The notes beneath the pieces are model-generated. The model did no database searches, was not told where the DNA came from, and saw only the letters and a list, made by a program, of their open reading frames with translations. From Halohasta litorea (GTDB lineage Archaea; Halobacteriota; Halobacteria; Halobacteriales; Haloferacaceae): DNA of 64,000 bases. Positions 35,884 through 43,767 of this stretch are shown one piece after another. Both the position numbers and the translations under genes were made by a program. The DNA lies in contig NZ_JANHDJ010000002.1 of NCBI RefSeq assembly GCF_024494645.1, forward strand, positions 620,001 to 684,000, in the 5' to 3' direction. Within the stretch, counting starts at the first letter, position 1. Every line of letters begins with the position of its first letter.

Positions 35884-36780
35884 ATGGAGCATACTTTGAG
35901 TTCACACGCAAAACCCCCAGAACTCAGTACAGCGCAGCAAACACTACACGAAGCAGTCAACGCCCGCCGAATTTATCAGCATATCAGAGGCATCCATCCC
36001 CGAGTAGAGCTGCCACATGAGGCGTATGAAGAGTGGCTTGATGGTAATCGGGGTGTTGAGTACGTAATAATCAACTTTTCTGACGCTGATGAAGTCATCG
36101 AGCGAGACGGTGACTTATCACAAGTGCTTGAACCATGGCACATTCCGGTAGTTCTCGGTACTGAGCATGATGGAGTGCTCAATGAGCGTACCTTCCAGGA
36201 TATAGTTGACCTGCTGAAAATCGTCCAGCCAGCGATTTATGTTCCCGATGTGGTCTACAGCTACAACTGGATGGACGATGAGATTCAAGAGTATGCTATC
36301 GAAGCATATACCAGCCACGTCAGGTCTCTGCAACAAGAAATTATCGAGCAGGACTTCGATATCCGGTTGCTTCCGACCAATAAGGGCTGGAAGTACGACC
36401 ACTTCGTAGAGTACCGCGACCTCTGGGATGAGTTTGATTACACGGAGTTTGCATTCTACGCGGTCCAGTACACCGGCGGCGATGCTGGAAATGCAATCAA
36501 CGTGTTACAGAGTCATGTCCGAAACGTGATTTCGGCTCTTGATCCAGACGACGTGTTCCTGATCGGCAGGCTCGCGGAAGACGATCTCTTCGGGTTCGCT
36601 CCACGTGTATGTGGTGCTACAGGACTGCGACAGTGGAAGAGGGCCTGTCGTACCGAAGACGGGTTTTCGCAGAATCTGTGGTCAGAGTTCCAAGAAAACC
36701 GGAGAGCCAAACTAGCGTTTACTGACGACCAAGAGCAACGGCCACTGACTGACTTCTCCGACGAAACGGAGGATACCTAA
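35884..36780 (+). CDS. Unrecognised protein, first gene of the DsbA-like/EVE-nuclease run
   Basis: The frame extends back to a TTG at 35866, but the ATG at 35884 (MEHTLSSHAKPPEL) is preferred, giving 298 residues. A TATA-like ATTATTTA is about 55 bases upstream. Strand-helix repeats are visible: YVIINFSDADEVI, PVVLGTEHDGVL, AIYVPDVVYSYN, DIRLLPTNKGWKYDHFVEY, EFAFYAVQYTGGDA, VFLIGRLAEDDLFGFAPRV. This is compatible with a TIM-barrel fold, and the last pieces are loosely reminiscent of tRNA-guanine transglycosylase-like proteins, but I would not assign it. The stop is three bases before the next ATG, so it is in one operon with the DsbA-like gene. Confidence 0.6.
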   Translation: MEHTLSSHAKPPELSTAQQTLHEAVNARRIYQHIRGIHPRVELPHEAYEEWLDGNRGVEYVIINFSDADEVIERDGDLSQVLEPWHIPVVLGTEHDGVLNERTFQDIVDLLKIVQPAIYVPDVVYSYNWMDDEIQEYAIEAYTSHVRSLQQEIIEQDFDIRLLPTNKGWKYDHFVEYRDLWDEFDYTEFAFYAVQYTGGDAGNAINVLQSHVRNVISALDPDDVFLIGRLAEDDLFGFAPRVCGATGLRQWKRACRTEDGFSQNLWSEFQENRRAKLAFTDDQEQRPLTDFSDETEDT

Positions 36781-36783
36781 CCG

Positions 36784-38031
36784 ATGTTCATATTTATGGG
36801 ATCATACAGCGGCGGCAACAATCAGACAGTGAGTACTGACTCGGAGGATCAGGAATCGACAGAAGACCATTCACAAGCCGGTATTGATGATTACACCGGT
36901 GACGATGGGGGGGACTCTGAACAGGATTCATCAGCGGATGAAGCTGCTGCAGGCGTTGCCGGTGCTGCGGTAAGCGCAGCTGGTGCTAGTGCAGCTTCAG
37001 GTGCTGCAGGTGCTGCTGGTGCTGCGGGAGCCGGTGCCGGTGCAGGTGCTGAGCCACCAGAGTGCGACAATGATGAGGACACCAGTGAATCGGAGAATCA
37101 AGACTCAGAGACTGAGGAGACGAAACAGCCTGAGTCACCGGAGATAGAAGATCCAAAGCGAGAAGACGACATCGGCGACCCTGAGACGGAAACTGAGCTG
37201 GAAGACCACGAAGAAAAGGACACGGATCATAACGAGGACGCCGACAACGACGAGGAAAACCAGGAAACCGACGAAGACGACGAAGACGAGGACGATGAGG
37301 AAGACGAAGATGAGACCCTGGTCGTGGTTCAGAGAGTCGACCCGCTTAGTGCAATGTCGTGGGCTGTTCAACCAGTCATGAAACGTGTTGAGGAATGTTA
37401 TGACGATGACGTTGAGCTCATTTACAAACCGGCCCCTGTTCGTGAGTTCGATCCGGCAGAAGAAAAACAACACTGGAAAAATGTGAGTCAGGAACTGGAG
37501 ATGCCGGTTGACCCGTCGTTTTGGGACGGTACTCCACCGGAGTCAACTGCGCTGCTCACCAAAGCGTTCGAAGCCGCCAATAGGCAACAGCGTGGCATAG
37601 AGTTTATCCGCGCGTTGTGGCGTCGAGCTATTGCTGCTGGCCATGACATTGCCAATAAAGAGATCCTGATTGATTTAGCCACAGATCTCAGCTTGAATCG
37701 GCAGCAGTTCATAGCTGACTTGGACGCGATTACGTTGGACTCGTCCGAGGATATTGATCTTCCAAAGACCCATCTCCAGATTCATGATCTGCCAGTTTCG
37801 TGGACTGGGCGTATCCGGTATACGGACTTTAACGAGCAGTTCACGTTCCAAGGCATAGATGAGCAGGAACCCCAGGACTTGGAAGGCTTCGTTAGTGAGC
37901 ATGGTCCTGTGGCCACCCCTGAAGTAATGGAGATCTATGGTGTCCACCGTGAGAAAGCGGTCGAGTCACTCCAAAACCTCGCCGGTGTGTCGTCGTTTGA
38001 GATTGGTGGCGAACGGTTCTGGGACCTCTAA
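36784..38031 (+). CDS. DsbA-like thioredoxin-fold protein with Ala/Gly and acidic extension, active-site Cys replaced by Ser
   Basis: The protein has 415 residues. The first ~175 residues are low complexity: acidic/Ser, then an Ala/Gly run (about 55-90), then an Asp/Glu-rich run. After that a DsbA-type domain starts: TLVVVQRVDPLSAMSWAVQPV (two segments, about 177-200) corresponds to the 'DPxCPWCWxFxPV' start of FrnE/DsbA-family proteins, but the CxxC is SAMS. The helical insertion and later strands (KEILIDLATDLSLNRQQFIADL) match the family. Without cysteines it is unlikely to be an oxidoreductase and may instead bind a partner. The C-terminal part has an HTH-like stretch (TPEVMEIYGVHREKAVESL). 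The acidic region is unlike its neighbours. Confidence 0.65.
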   Translation: MFIFMGSYSGGNNQTVSTDSEDQESTEDHSQAGIDDYTGDDGGDSEQDSSADEAAAGVAGAAVSAAGASAASGAAGAAGAAGAGAGAGAEPPECDNDEDTSESENQDSETEETKQPESPEIEDPKREDDIGDPETETELEDHEEKDTDHNEDADNDEENQETDEDDEDEDDEEDEDETLVVVQRVDPLSAMSWAVQPVMKRVEECYDDDVELIYKPAPVREFDPAEEKQHWKNVSQELEMPVDPSFWDGTPPESTALLTKAFEAANRQQRGIEFIRALWRRAIAAGHDIANKEILIDLATDLSLNRQQFIADLDAITLDSSEDIDLPKTHLQIHDLPVSWTGRIRYTDFNEQFTFQGIDEQEPQDLEGFVSEHGPVATPEVMEIYGVHREKAVESLQNLAGVSSFEIGGERFWDL

Positions 38032-38106
38032 ACAACTCATAGGCAACTTGGTCAAGGTCTCAGATAGATATTGTGCTACTATTTTCACAGGTGACAATGA
38101 GATATT

Positions 38107-39096
38107 ATGGTTCGTAATTTACAACAACAAACTCACTCAACTCCTGAGGAAGATCACGATAGGCTTTCTCAACTCTTCAAGCTACACGAGCAGATCGTAA
38201 TCTATGAACCAGTCAACATACCTGAGGTGTTTGGTAAGGACCCAGATCAGACAGTAGCATTCGAAGTTGCGTTAGCGGCATTGCTCGCCACGGCTGTTTT
38301 ATCGGTGTCAATCTCAGTGTCAGTCCTTGAATTGGGGAGTGCTATTGCAGCAATTCTGCTGTTAGCTACAACTGTAGTCAGAAAAATGATCTTAGATAAT
38401 TCATTCATTGACACCGATCAAAAGATGCAGAAAACTACGGGTTGGATGCAGTACTTGATGATTCTGTCAGTCATCTACCTTGCTATCTATATAACGGAAT
38501 CTGTATTCGCGGCTCTGTTAGGGAATGTTTTGCTGGTGTCAGCAGGAGTATTGACACTAGGAGTTCTCACACTGATGTTCGTATATGAATTTACTTTCGG
38601 AGACCTATTTTTTTGGGCAGCAGTGAAGTTCCATAATCTTGCAGTGAGAGATGATCTCAATTATTTCACTCATGGATTACTTGAATTGGCACGGACAATG
38701 TTAGCTATATCACCGCAAGTATTCAATGAAGAGCATCCAGCCGTACGGAAGATACGATACCAGGGCTTTAGAGCACCGGTACGAGGCTCCAAGCAGTTTA
38801 CGGTCAGTGTTCTGCTCGGAGCCACACTGGGAATCTTAGGTTTCGGTGCGTTAGTGACTGTTCCACTCTTACATCTATTCGGAGAATTAAGTATATTGTA
38901 TACAGTACTAGCTGTGGTTCTATTGGGCGGTTCAAGTTTATTCCTGCAATCCCTGCTACAATTTTTATTGTCACGGTATGGAAATGCCTCTTTTGAAGAG
39001 GTGAGTGGACTTAGAGAGGATATATTACCAGTAATGATTGTATTATCTGTTGCCTTGATATACGAAATAGAACCCGTGATAGTATCATTTGGGTAA
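38107..39096 (+). CDS. Polytopic membrane protein, unrecognised
   Basis: The protein has 329 residues. About seven to nine hydrophobic helices are visible: a pair at about 50-90, three or four between 110 and 170, a cluster at 225-285 and one at 305-325, with short polar loops. The N-terminal ~45 residues and the 175-215 loop are cytoplasmic by charge (inference). No transporter or enzyme motif is recognised. It starts 75 bases after the DsbA-like gene and lies 60 bases before the EVE-like nuclease gene, on the same strand. Such membrane partners are common as effectors or pores in defence loci, but that is context only. Confidence 0.65.
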   Translation: MVRNLQQQTHSTPEEDHDRLSQLFKLHEQIVIYEPVNIPEVFGKDPDQTVAFEVALAALLATAVLSVSISVSVLELGSAIAAILLLATTVVRKMILDNSFIDTDQKMQKTTGWMQYLMILSVIYLAIYITESVFAALLGNVLLVSAGVLTLGVLTLMFVYEFTFGDLFFWAAVKFHNLAVRDDLNYFTHGLLELARTMLAISPQVFNEEHPAVRKIRYQGFRAPVRGSKQFTVSVLLGATLGILGFGALVTVPLLHLFGELSILYTVLAVVLLGGSSLFLQSLLQFLLSRYGNASFEEVSGLREDILPVMIVLSVALIYEIEPVIVSFG

Positions 39097-39156
39097 TGAT
39101 AGCCGTGATTAGTGTTCTGCACAACATTCAAGCAATTACCACTGGCTTTTGATATT

Positions 39157-40197
39157 ATGTCTCGCCTATATCTCACTCCCGTAGGTTCTGATTGGATAGA
39201 AGAGTTTGAACGAACCGTTGCATCTCCATTCTCGCTCGCAGATATTGAGCTACCACCGGGCCTTGAAGATGAGCAAGAGGTTCGCATCTGGGGGACCACA
39301 GAAGGGCTACAAAAACGCGACTACTTTATGAAAATGGAGCCTGGCGATCCGATCTTATTCTACTCAGAGGGTGCATTTTTCGCGTCAGGTCGGGTCGGGA
39401 CAACAATTGAAGATGCTTCTTTAGGCGAAGCAATCTGGGATAGTGAAAACAGCTCACTCATCTACACCGTTTCTGATTACAAGCCAATTTCCATTACACC
39501 GGATGAGATTGGTGATCTGTTAGGATACGCTGATGGCTGGAATCCGCAAGGATTCGTTCACGTATCACAGAAGGCAGTTAACTCGTTGTTGACCGAGTAC
39601 AGCTCCATCGAAGAAGCCTTTCAGGACCTTCGGTCAGGCGAGTCGACGACTGGACCATCAGACCCAGACACCGGTGACGAAGAAACTGGTAACGGAGCAG
39701 ATGACGGTCGTATCCACACAGAGATTCAATGGTTCCTCGTCCAACTGGGCCTGCAGCACGGTTACGATGTTCACGTCGCAATCAATGACAAGAATCGAAC
39801 ATACGAAGGTGAGTCGTTAGGCGAGAGTTGTCTCGATGAACTCGTTTTACCGGGGTTCAGCGACGCCGTCACCAAAATCATCCAGTACGTCGACGTTATC
39901 TGGCTTACCGGGGACGCAATCGTTGCAATGTTCGAAGTCGAAAGCACGACAAGCATTTACAGCGGCATTCTACGGATGACTGATTTCGTGACTAGGGTTC
40001 CTAACTTCGCCGTCGACATGTATATCGTAGCCCCTGAGTCGGATGCTGACCGCGTTCGAAAAGAAATGACTCGACCAACCTTCGAAGCGGTACTGAGTCC
40101 AGTCAAGCACAGCTCGCTCCAATTTTTGAGTTTCGAGGATGTACGAGATACGTACGAAACCGTTGAACGAGCAGGTCCACTGCAGGAAGTGTTTTGA
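39157..40197 (+). CDS. EVE-like domain fused to PD-(D/E)XK nuclease
   Basis: The ATG at 39157 (MSRLYLTPVGSDW) is preferred, giving 346 residues. Residues 1-155 resemble an EVE/PUA-type reader: KRDYFMKMEPGDPILFYSEG is the 'GDxxLFY' turn, FASGRVG the next strand and a 'WNPQGF' loop. A short acidic linker follows (about 170-185). The C-terminal 160 residues have EIQWFLVQLGLQHGYDVHV, DVIWLTGDAIVAMFEVES and later FAVDMYIVAP, fitting a PD-(D/E)XK fold with catalytic Asp and E-x-E rather than E-x-K. EVE-nuclease fusions are thought to restrict modified DNA. It is the last gene of a four-gene run. Confidence 0.7.
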   Translation: MSRLYLTPVGSDWIEEFERTVASPFSLADIELPPGLEDEQEVRIWGTTEGLQKRDYFMKMEPGDPILFYSEGAFFASGRVGTTIEDASLGEAIWDSENSSLIYTVSDYKPISITPDEIGDLLGYADGWNPQGFVHVSQKAVNSLLTEYSSIEEAFQDLRSGESTTGPSDPDTGDEETGNGADDGRIHTEIQWFLVQLGLQHGYDVHVAINDKNRTYEGESLGESCLDELVLPGFSDAVTKIIQYVDVIWLTGDAIVAMFEVESTTSIYSGILRMTDFVTRVPNFAVDMYIVAPESDADRVRKEMTRPTFEAVLSPVKHSSLQFLSFEDVRDTYETVERAGPLQEVF

Positions 40198-40290
40198 ATC
40201 TCTACTGAGATGTTCTCCCTAGCTCGTTAGTGAATTGAACAGATAGGCAACGACGATTCATCATTGAGTTCCTCAAAAATCTCACCCATC

Positions 40291-41607
40291 TCACCAAATC
40301 TCATGCTGTTTGGTCTCTATCGTATCTACAGATATTGTGATCTCTGTCACGAATGCGCTGTGGTCACGGTACGCAGAACTGATCCGCGCGGCAGGCCCTG
40401 TATAGAGGACTGGCGTGCCATCAGCGGTCTCAAATACATACCCTGAGTCGAAATCATTGTTTTTCGGCCGATGCTCATCACCCACTAATACACAATCAAA
40501 CGACACCCGTGATTCTGCAAGCAATCGATCTATATTAACATCAGCGTCAGACCCCCGGTATGGCGTCACTCCGTCATGCAGACACAGCACGTTGGGGCCC
40601 GTCGATGCCGCTTCAAACTCTATATCTGACGGAGTCCATTTACGCGAGTGGAACTTCCCGACATCGTCGATCCCGACGTTCCCAGCAGAGATACCATACG
40701 CATCAACCGGGCCGTCAGCAACAGATGTGGGGCTTGTCGATAATTCTGTGAGACGTCCGTTCTGAATCTGCTCTTTGAGCCACGCAATACCGTTTACTGA
40801 CTTCGAATGCATCGGTTCATACGATGTGTGATCATGCGATCCGATAATACAGTACACCGGAATTCTACGTTCGGATAGTAATTCGAGGCGGAACGCTGCA
40901 GCCGACAGTGTGTCTGCATCCACTTCATGATCCAAAATATCGCCAGTGTGAATTACCGCATCCACATCTCGATCAATAGCAATCTCAACGACCCGTTTTG
41001 CTGTATCCACGCTCGACAAATTATAAATCCATTGTACAGTCTTCCCGCTTCCTGTAGTAATCCGGTTCTCATAACCGAAATGGGTATCACTCACAAACAG
41101 GATCGCCGTCTCATCACTGTCAGCACCTCTGCCTAGACTTTTTTGAGCATGGTGAACTCGATCCGGATCAAGCAACATATTAACTCCATTGCCCGGACGA
41201 TCCGCTGTTGGTTCTGCCGGAAATTCCGCTAACAGCGATATCGCACGATCAATTTCTTCCCCCGTCACTTTCACCGGGAGAACCTCTTCAGAGTTAGGCG
41301 CAACCGGCAACACCGCTCCAGACGGCACATACCGTTTGTCCTCCGGCCGCGGCTCCGCCACTGTAATCGCCGAAAACTCTGTCACTCGATCTCCATTCCC
41401 ATATTGCCGCGCGTGGTCCTTCCGCTTCCCATGATTCCGCTTATTCTGCTGCTTTCCGTAACACGACGCCTCATCAGCCAACAACTCTCCGCCATACAAG
41501 ACGGACTTCAGTGCTTGCTTCCACTCTGAATCCGTTCCAGAAGGCAGCGACCCATAGAGAACAGAAAGACAATCATAGAACTCTGTCAATTCATTCCCAG
41601 CGGCCAT
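40291..41607 (-). CDS. Mre11/SbcD-like metallophosphoesterase
   Basis: The ATG at 41607 (MAAGNELTEF) is chosen, giving 438 residues. The calcineurin-like phosphoesterase motifs are in order: FVSDTHFGY (about 170-178), IHTGDILDH, IIGSHDHTSY and LCLHDG. The final motif reads LVGDEHRP where many relatives have GH-x-H, so one metal ligand differs (Asp instead of His). The N-terminal ~150 residues are basic and probably disordered or nucleic-acid binding (YGKQQNKRNHGKRKDH). Nucleases of this fold cut DNA ends together with SMC-type ATPases. It is divergent from the first BREX gene with about 120 bases between the ATGs. Confidence 0.72.
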   Translation of the reverse strand: MAAGNELTEFYDCLSVLYGSLPSGTDSEWKQALKSVLYGGELLADEASCYGKQQNKRNHGKRKDHARQYGNGDRVTEFSAITVAEPRPEDKRYVPSGAVLPVAPNSEEVLPVKVTGEEIDRAISLLAEFPAEPTADRPGNGVNMLLDPDRVHHAQKSLGRGADSDETAILFVSDTHFGYENRITTGSGKTVQWIYNLSSVDTAKRVVEIAIDRDVDAVIHTGDILDHEVDADTLSAAAFRLELLSERRIPVYCIIGSHDHTSYEPMHSKSVNGIAWLKEQIQNGRLTELSTSPTSVADGPVDAYGISAGNVGIDDVGKFHSRKWTPSDIEFEAASTGPNVLCLHDGVTPYRGSDADVNIDRLLAESRVSFDCVLVGDEHRPKNNDFDSGYVFETADGTPVLYTGPAARISSAYRDHSAFVTEITISVDTIETKQHEIW

Positions 41608-41696
41608 TGTATACGCTACTCCATTTCTGTGAGGCGATATCAACTCGGCGATTGTTTCTAACTCCTACGGAAACTTGAGTGATCAGAGACGCTGGT

Positions 41697-41705
41697 TCTA
41701 AACCC
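41697..41705 (+). promoter_or_regulatory. Likely promoter of the BREX operon
   Basis: TTCTAAACC lies about 22-30 bases before the ATG at 41727, at a leaderless distance. The match to the haloarchaeal TATA box is moderate. Confidence 0.35.
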
Positions 41706-41726
41706 TCCCCAATTGTGGGTGTACGT

Positions 41727-42386
41727 ATGACCTCTGTTGATGCCACTAGCGCGTTTACCTCGGTCAGAGAAACGCTTGAAAAAGCAGGAATAGAAGACGA
41801 CTTCTTCTTCTTAGATCTTATCGCCTCCCGTCTATTACTAGAACGAGTCGGCGAATCGACTAATCTGGATTGGTGGGAGTCCCGAGTCCTGTCTAAGACT
41901 GGCCGTACCCGTCTGTCTGAAGTAACCCCAAAAACACAGCTAAAGTCCCGAATTACTCTCGCGTTGAAAGTCGGGCGCAAAGCAGAATCAGATCGCCTTC
42001 CTGATGACTCAATTTCGCTGTTTTACTTTGGTCCGCAGATAGAATCTCGTATCACCGCTGCTATTGATGAGCTTGAAAGCAACGACGATCTGACGTTGGA
42101 GCCACTGGAAAATTTATCAATCGATTCGCTGGAAGAGGGATGGACTGACGCTATTATTACCGAAACTGCATCAAACATCTCAGGGACGGATACTCCAGAA
42201 TCTCAGCAGAACCCGGCCCCTGGCGACTCTTATTTAATCAACGAGAGTGGTTATACTCAATCAGAGGTTGAACCCGACAAGTGGAGAATTCTCACAACCC
42301 TCCTCCAGGGATACGGCCAATGTACCGATCAGCTTCAGGTTCCGTACTATACCCTTGAGTCAGAGCTTAAATCGGAGAGCGCGTGA
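41727..42386 (+). CDS. brxE: BrxE-like protein, first gene of BREX locus
   Basis: The ATG at 41727 (MTSVDATSAF) gives 219 residues. FFFLDLIASRLLLERVGES (about 25-43), LDWWESRVLSKTG (about 46-58) and VTPKTQLKSRITLAL (about 66-80) match the pattern of BrxE proteins: 'RLLxxxLGE', 'WWxS', then an alanine-type helical pair and 'LFxLPxxxE' (here SLFYFGPQIE). BrxE is best known from BREX type 6, with unknown activity. It is nine bases upstream of brxA, so one operon. The match is recalled from the family, not searched. Confidence 0.62.
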   Translation: MTSVDATSAFTSVRETLEKAGIEDDFFFLDLIASRLLLERVGESTNLDWWESRVLSKTGRTRLSEVTPKTQLKSRITLALKVGRKAESDRLPDDSISLFYFGPQIESRITAAIDELESNDDLTLEPLENLSIDSLEEGWTDAIITETASNISGTDTPESQQNPAPGDSYLINESGYTQSEVEPDKWRILTTLLQGYGQCTDQLQVPYYTLESELKSESA

Positions 42387-42395
42387 TGTGTTCAT

Positions 42396-43208
42396 ATGAG
42401 CAATGAACACATCGAGCCGGAAGACGGGGAAGGAGTACAATCTGAAGAGAGCCTCGATCCGAAAATAGCCCACCACAGCACGTACATCGACGAGACAAAA
42501 CGGATTCTCCAAACGTATGTTGAATGCGGTTCTTACGAAGATTTGGAACACCAAGTCATTGAGGGGAATATCCTGAATAAGAATACTGAGGAGTATCGGA
42601 AAAACATTCTTCGAGAAGTTACGCGCAGACACATTCCTGACAAAGAGGAGTACATCGAAACCCCGCTAATGCACGCAGTAACCTCGGATATCCGTAGTGA
42701 CGTTATCGACTGGTGTCTCTACTACGAGTTCGCACAAGATCCATTCATCCGGCGCATTACGACCGATTTCCTCTACCCCGAATTTGAGCGTGGAACGCTC
42801 TCCGTACAGGCAGTCGACATCGTCGAATTCATTGAATCGATCCAAAACAACTACGCCGATCTTCAGGACCGCTCGGATTCAACAATCAACGAAGCCGCCA
42901 CAAAATACCTCACTGCACTTCGGAACTTCGGACTTCTAGAGGGAACTCAACGGAAGGAATTCGCAGTTACACACGTTCCGGATGAGGCTTTCGCGTACGT
43001 AGTGTACCGACTCTTCGAAAAAGGTGCGAAATCTGCAACGGAGATCCTTGAGCACGAAGACTGGAAATTGTTCCTAATGAATGAGTCAGAGGTACAGCGA
43101 CGGATTCGTGATATCTCCCCCTTGTATATTAGCTATGAGAAACGCGGTTCTACACAACGACTGGTGAAAAAGTATGATAGCATGGAGGATCTAATCGATG
43201 CCTTCTGA
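42396..43208 (+). CDS. brxA: BREX protein BrxA
   Basis: The protein has 270 residues. The segment after residue ~30 (HHSTYIDETKRILQTYVEC, GNILNKNTEEYRKNILREV, ETPLMHAVTSDIRSDVIDW) matches the DUF1819/BrxA family, whose structure is a small helical DNA-binding protein in Escherichia coli BREX. The stop overlaps the ATG of brxB. The N-terminal 25 residues are acidic and extra relative to bacterial BrxA. Confidence 0.8.
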   Translation: MSNEHIEPEDGEGVQSEESLDPKIAHHSTYIDETKRILQTYVECGSYEDLEHQVIEGNILNKNTEEYRKNILREVTRRHIPDKEEYIETPLMHAVTSDIRSDVIDWCLYYEFAQDPFIRRITTDFLYPEFERGTLSVQAVDIVEFIESIQNNYADLQDRSDSTINEAATKYLTALRNFGLLEGTQRKEFAVTHVPDEAFAYVVYRLFEKGAKSATEILEHEDWKLFLMNESEVQRRIRDISPLYISYEKRGSTQRLVKKYDSMEDLIDAF

Positions 43209-43767
43209 TTTTCAGGAACGGCTCGAAGAAGTCGAACGGCTTGTCCGAGATGAACGGGACGAGGTCGGAAGGCGGGCAGGTGTCCCATTCATTGTATTTA
43301 CCTACAATCCCGCCGACGAAATCGAAGTCGACGAAGAGGTTCGAAACCTAATTGACAAACTGGAGTACCACGACCAAACTGTCGCAGCAATCGATATGCG
43401 TGAATTGGTCTTCAATATTCTCGAAGACCGTGGCATATTAGAGAACGTAATCGAACTTGAACGACGAGATCGAGAACAGCTACTGGACGGGCTGAAATCA
43501 TCGTTGCTAGACGATGGGAAGATGGGGAAACTGGCATCCGAAATCGCTGCTCAGGCGGAAGACGCTGACACGGTCATCGTCTACCGTATGGGTATTCTAT
43601 ATCCATTCGCTAGCGCTTCAACATTAATGGGACAATTAGAGACGAATACACCGGACGACACACCTATTGTATTTTCTTATCCAGCGAAAGTAGATGACCG
43701 GAGTTTAAGATTCCTCGATGAATCTGAGGGAACATATTATCGAGCAAGAGTGATTGGACATGAGTAA
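43198..43767 (+). CDS. brxB: BREX protein BrxB
   Basis: The protein has 189 residues, normal for DUF1788/BrxB. It shows PFIVFTYNPADEIEVDEEV near residue 24, then 'VAAIDMRELVFNIL' and the strand TVIVYRMGILYPFASASTL, typical of BrxB in BREX loci. Its exact job is unknown. BrxB is required for BREX defence in other species. It overlaps brxA at the start and brxC at the end. Confidence 0.8.
   Translation: MPSDFQERLEEVERLVRDERDEVGRRAGVPFIVFTYNPADEIEVDEEVRNLIDKLEYHDQTVAAIDMRELVFNILEDRGILENVIELERRDREQLLDGLKSSLLDDGKMGKLASEIAAQAEDADTVIVYRMGILYPFASASTLMGQLETNTPDDTPIVFSYPAKVDDRSLRFLDESEGTYYRARVIGHE

Noticed and set aside
36891-37082. Ala/Pro-rich frame on the minus strand
   Set aside because: It is the mirror of the Ala/Gly run of the DsbA-like protein and not a separate gene.
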